From the NCBI GenBank assembly GCA_035306605.1, contig DATGNR010000085.1: a stretch of 8,114 bases of DNA; one strand, written 5' to 3'. Made by a program: the position numbers and the translations under genes. This document shows, in pieces, positions 7,198 to 8,114 of this stretch; within the stretch, counting starts at the first letter, position 1, and every line of letters starts with the position of its first letter. The notes under the pieces were generated by a model, which saw only the letters and a program-made list of their open reading frames with translations, made no database searches and was not told where the DNA came from. Origin of the DNA: Xanthomarina sp035306605. Lineage in GTDB: Bacteria; Bacteroidota; Bacteroidia; Flavobacteriales; Flavobacteriaceae.

Positions 7198-7211
7198 GGG
7201 TAGTTTTACCC
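7198..7211. promoter_or_regulatory. Perfect 5-bp inverted repeat upstream of the small lipoprotein (possible operator)
   Basis: GGGTA (7198-7202), GTTT, TACCC (7207-7211) forms a perfect short dyad 19 nt before the lipoprotein start. It has no following U-run, so it does not read as a terminator. It could be a regulator-binding site or an mRNA hairpin. No TAnnTTTG box lies between it and the gene. The function is inferred from position only. Confidence 0.35.
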
Positions 7212-7230
7212 AACACTAAAATTTAATATT

Positions 7231-7476
7231 ATGAAAAAAGTAATTTTTATGTCATTAACAGCATTGTTTATGGCTACCTCATTTTCATCTTGTAGAGATG
7301 AAAATAAAACGCAAAAAGAAGAGATCATTGAAGAAATGCAGGATAAAGGCGCTGATATTGAGGTGAAAGAGCGAGCCAATGATACTAAAATAAAAATGGA
7401 AACTGAAGATAAAACAGTGAAAATTAAAGAAGGCGATGACGGCGAAACCAAAATAAAAATCAAAGAAAATAATTAA
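7231..7476 (+). CDS. Small lipoprotein with charged T-x-K-I-K repeats, function unknown
   Basis: This 81-residue protein has a type II signal peptide: MKK, a hydrophobic stretch at residues 4-18, and the lipobox FSSC (18-21), with Cys21 as the lipidated residue. Cys21 is followed by Arg-Asp-Glu; acidic residues directly after the cysteine resemble lipoprotein-export signals described in Bacteroidota, so surface display is possible. The mature part of about 60 residues is very rich in Lys, Glu and Asp. It contains an acidic helix-like part (28-38), then three T-(x)-K-I-K strands starting near residues 52, 62 and 73, spaced about 10 residues. I do not recognise a named family. It starts 60 nt after the E1 gene and is probably a separate unit, given the dyad upstream and the terminator downstream. 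Confidence 0.8.
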   Translation: MKKVIFMSLTALFMATSFSSCRDENKTQKEEIIEEMQDKGADIEVKERANDTKIKMETEDKTVKIKEGDDGETKIKIKENN

Positions 7477-7536
7477 GGATTTTAAATAGATCTATTATAA
7501 TCCAAACTTTGCAGAATATTGATTATAACTAAAAAC

Positions 7537-7569
7537 AAAAAGAGCCTATCAAATGATAGGCTCTTTTTT
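7537..7569. terminator. Bidirectional intrinsic terminator between convergent genes
   Basis: Stem 7541-7550 (agagcctatc) pairs perfectly with 7555-7564 around the loop AAAT. A further four A-T pairs (7537-7540 with 7565-7568) extend it. The T-run at 7564-7569 serves the plus strand, and the A-run at 7537-7540 gives a U-run on the minus strand. It ends transcription of the lipoprotein gene (60 nt after its stop) and of the cold-shock gene (about 23 nt after its stop). Confidence 0.92.
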
Positions 7570-7591
7570 AAAGCTTTTGAAAAGTATATAA

Positions 7592-7783
7592 TTAGATAAC
7601 TTTTACGTTAATCGCGTTTAATCCTTTTTTACCTTCTGTCAAATCGAATTCAACTTGGTCGCCTTCTCTTACTTCGTCGATTAAGCCAGAAATGTGAACA
7701 AAATGCTCTTTATTGTTTCCTTCTTCTGTGATGAATCCAAAACCTTTAGAGTCATTAAAAAATTTTACTGTACCAGTACTCAT
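7592..7783 (-). CDS. Cold-shock domain protein (CspA family RNA chaperone)
   Basis: This 63-residue single cold-shock domain is an OB fold that binds single-stranded RNA/DNA. Motif RNP1 is KGFGFI (13-18) and RNP2 is HFVHIS (27-32); the N-terminus MSTGTVKFFNDSKGFGFI and the GDQVEFDLTEGKKG stretch are typical. The length is slightly below the usual 65-70 but the domain is complete. Members melt RNA secondary structure and aid translation at low temperature or generally. It is transcribed convergently to the lipoprotein gene, with a -7 box 25 nt upstream of its start and a terminator just after its stop. Confidence 0.96.
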   Translation of the reverse strand: MSTGTVKFFNDSKGFGFITEEGNNKEHFVHISGLIDEVREGDQVEFDLTEGKKGLNAINVKVI

Positions 7784-7808
7784 AATAATATTTTATTTAA
7801 TTAAGGTA

Positions 7809-7816
7809 CAAAGATA
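7809..7816 (-). promoter_or_regulatory. Bacteroidota -7 box for the cold-shock gene
   Basis: On the minus strand this reads TATCTTTG, an exact match to TAnnTTTG, the -7 element of the primary sigma factor of Bacteroidota. Transcription would begin near 7801-7804 and leave a leader of only about 20 nt before the ATG at 7783. A clear -33 TTG at the usual 17-23 nt spacing is not seen. Confidence 0.6.
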
Positions 7817-8038
7817 ATCTAATATTCTGATTTAGAAAGCTTTTTTTGCTTTTGTTTACAAGTGGATAAGAAACTTTAAAAATTAATCTCTTTCGGATTA
7901 ACCTATATTGGTTGTGTTCAGCCTAAGGCAGTGGGTTGATTCTTTTTCTTTGGAAACAGATTACTATATAGAATAGAGTGTATATTAATAATTTTTGTAT
8001 ATTTAATTTTTGAAATAAATAATAACAACAAGAAAATC
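7817..8038. other. Divergent intergenic region with no gene recognised
   Basis: This stretch separates the minus-strand cold-shock gene from the plus-strand secreted-protein gene. It is AT-rich, with a slightly GC-richer patch around 7890-7945. Small dyads occur (TTAATC 7883-7888 with GATTAA 7896-7901; AACC 7900-7903 with GGTT 7910-7913). The 9-mer TAATTTTTG appears twice, at 7989 and 8004, close to but not exactly matching the TAnnTTTG box. A promoter for the downstream gene must lie here but cannot be placed with confidence. Confidence 0.4.
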
Positions 8039-8114
8039 ATGAAAAAATACTTTACTTTTTTAAGCTTTATCGCTTTGTTTTTTATTGGCATGCAGATTTC
8101 TTCTGCTCAATCTA
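8039..8114 (+). CDS. Start of a secreted protein (signal peptide only; 3' end beyond window)
   Basis: ATG at 8039-8041 opens a frame that runs to the window edge. The 25 visible residues, MKKYFTF, a hydrophobic core (LSFIALFFIG), then MQISSAQS, form a classic Sec signal peptide with likely type I cleavage after Ser-Ser-Ala, leaving Gln first, a pattern very common in Flavobacteriia. No lipobox cysteine is seen. The mature protein is outside the window, so no function can be given. Confidence 0.75.
   Translation, partial: MKKYFTFLSFIALFFIGMQISSAQS

Noticed and set aside
7206..7463. 85-residue hydrophobic, Ser-rich minus-strand ORF
   Set aside because: It is the antisense of the Lys/Glu-rich lipoprotein gene, which produces such Ser/Phe/Ile-rich shadows; the plus-strand frame has a proper signal peptide and lipobox.
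7989..8012. Twin TAATTTTTG copies as promoter boxes for the last gene
   Set aside because: Each has one extra base relative to TAnnTTTG and no TTG at a suitable upstream distance; such T-rich words are expected by chance in this AT-rich stretch.

Overview
The window looks like a chromosomal segment from a member of the Flavobacteriaceae (Bacteroidota). It is AT-rich, genes are tightly packed, and Shine-Dalgarno sites are not evident. A Bacteroidota-type -7 box (TAnnTTTG) lies in front of the cold-shock gene. Secreted proteins carry short signal peptides of the Ile/Ser-Ser-Ala-Gln and FSSC kinds, and a fused E1 alpha/beta keto-acid dehydrogenase is present. The genus cannot be named from this sequence.

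Layout. Positions 1-72 hold the tail of an unidentified gene. Positions 73-559 hold a small four-helix-bundle (S23/IVP-type) gene flanked by opposing inverted repeats built on a 7-nt period. Two phenylacetate genes follow: paaY (560-1159) and paaK (1168-2508). Ten nucleotides later comes the E2 lipoyl acyltransferase of a branched-chain-type 2-oxoacid dehydrogenase (2519-3826). A branched-chain aminotransferase, ilvE (3914-4975), and a fused E1 alpha/beta subunit (5119-7170) complete the plus-strand run. Then come a small lipoprotein (7231-7476), a bidirectional terminator, a minus-strand cold-shock protein (7592-7783), and the start of a secreted protein (8039 to the window end).

Function. 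Transaminase, E1 and E2 form the first two steps of Leu/Ile/Val breakdown to acyl-CoA; E3 is not in the window. PaaK activates phenylacetate to phenylacetyl-CoA, and PaaY is a thioesterase-type accessory protein of the same pathway. The block therefore converts amino-acid-derived acids into CoA thioesters.

The most unusual content is between the genes. Three successive gaps in this co-directional cluster each carry a different kind of repeat: the four-helix-bundle cassette, a degenerate palindromic element (about 3831-3900), and a nested-stem element (4984-5060). I see no CRISPR array, transposase, integrase, tRNA, rRNA or defence system.
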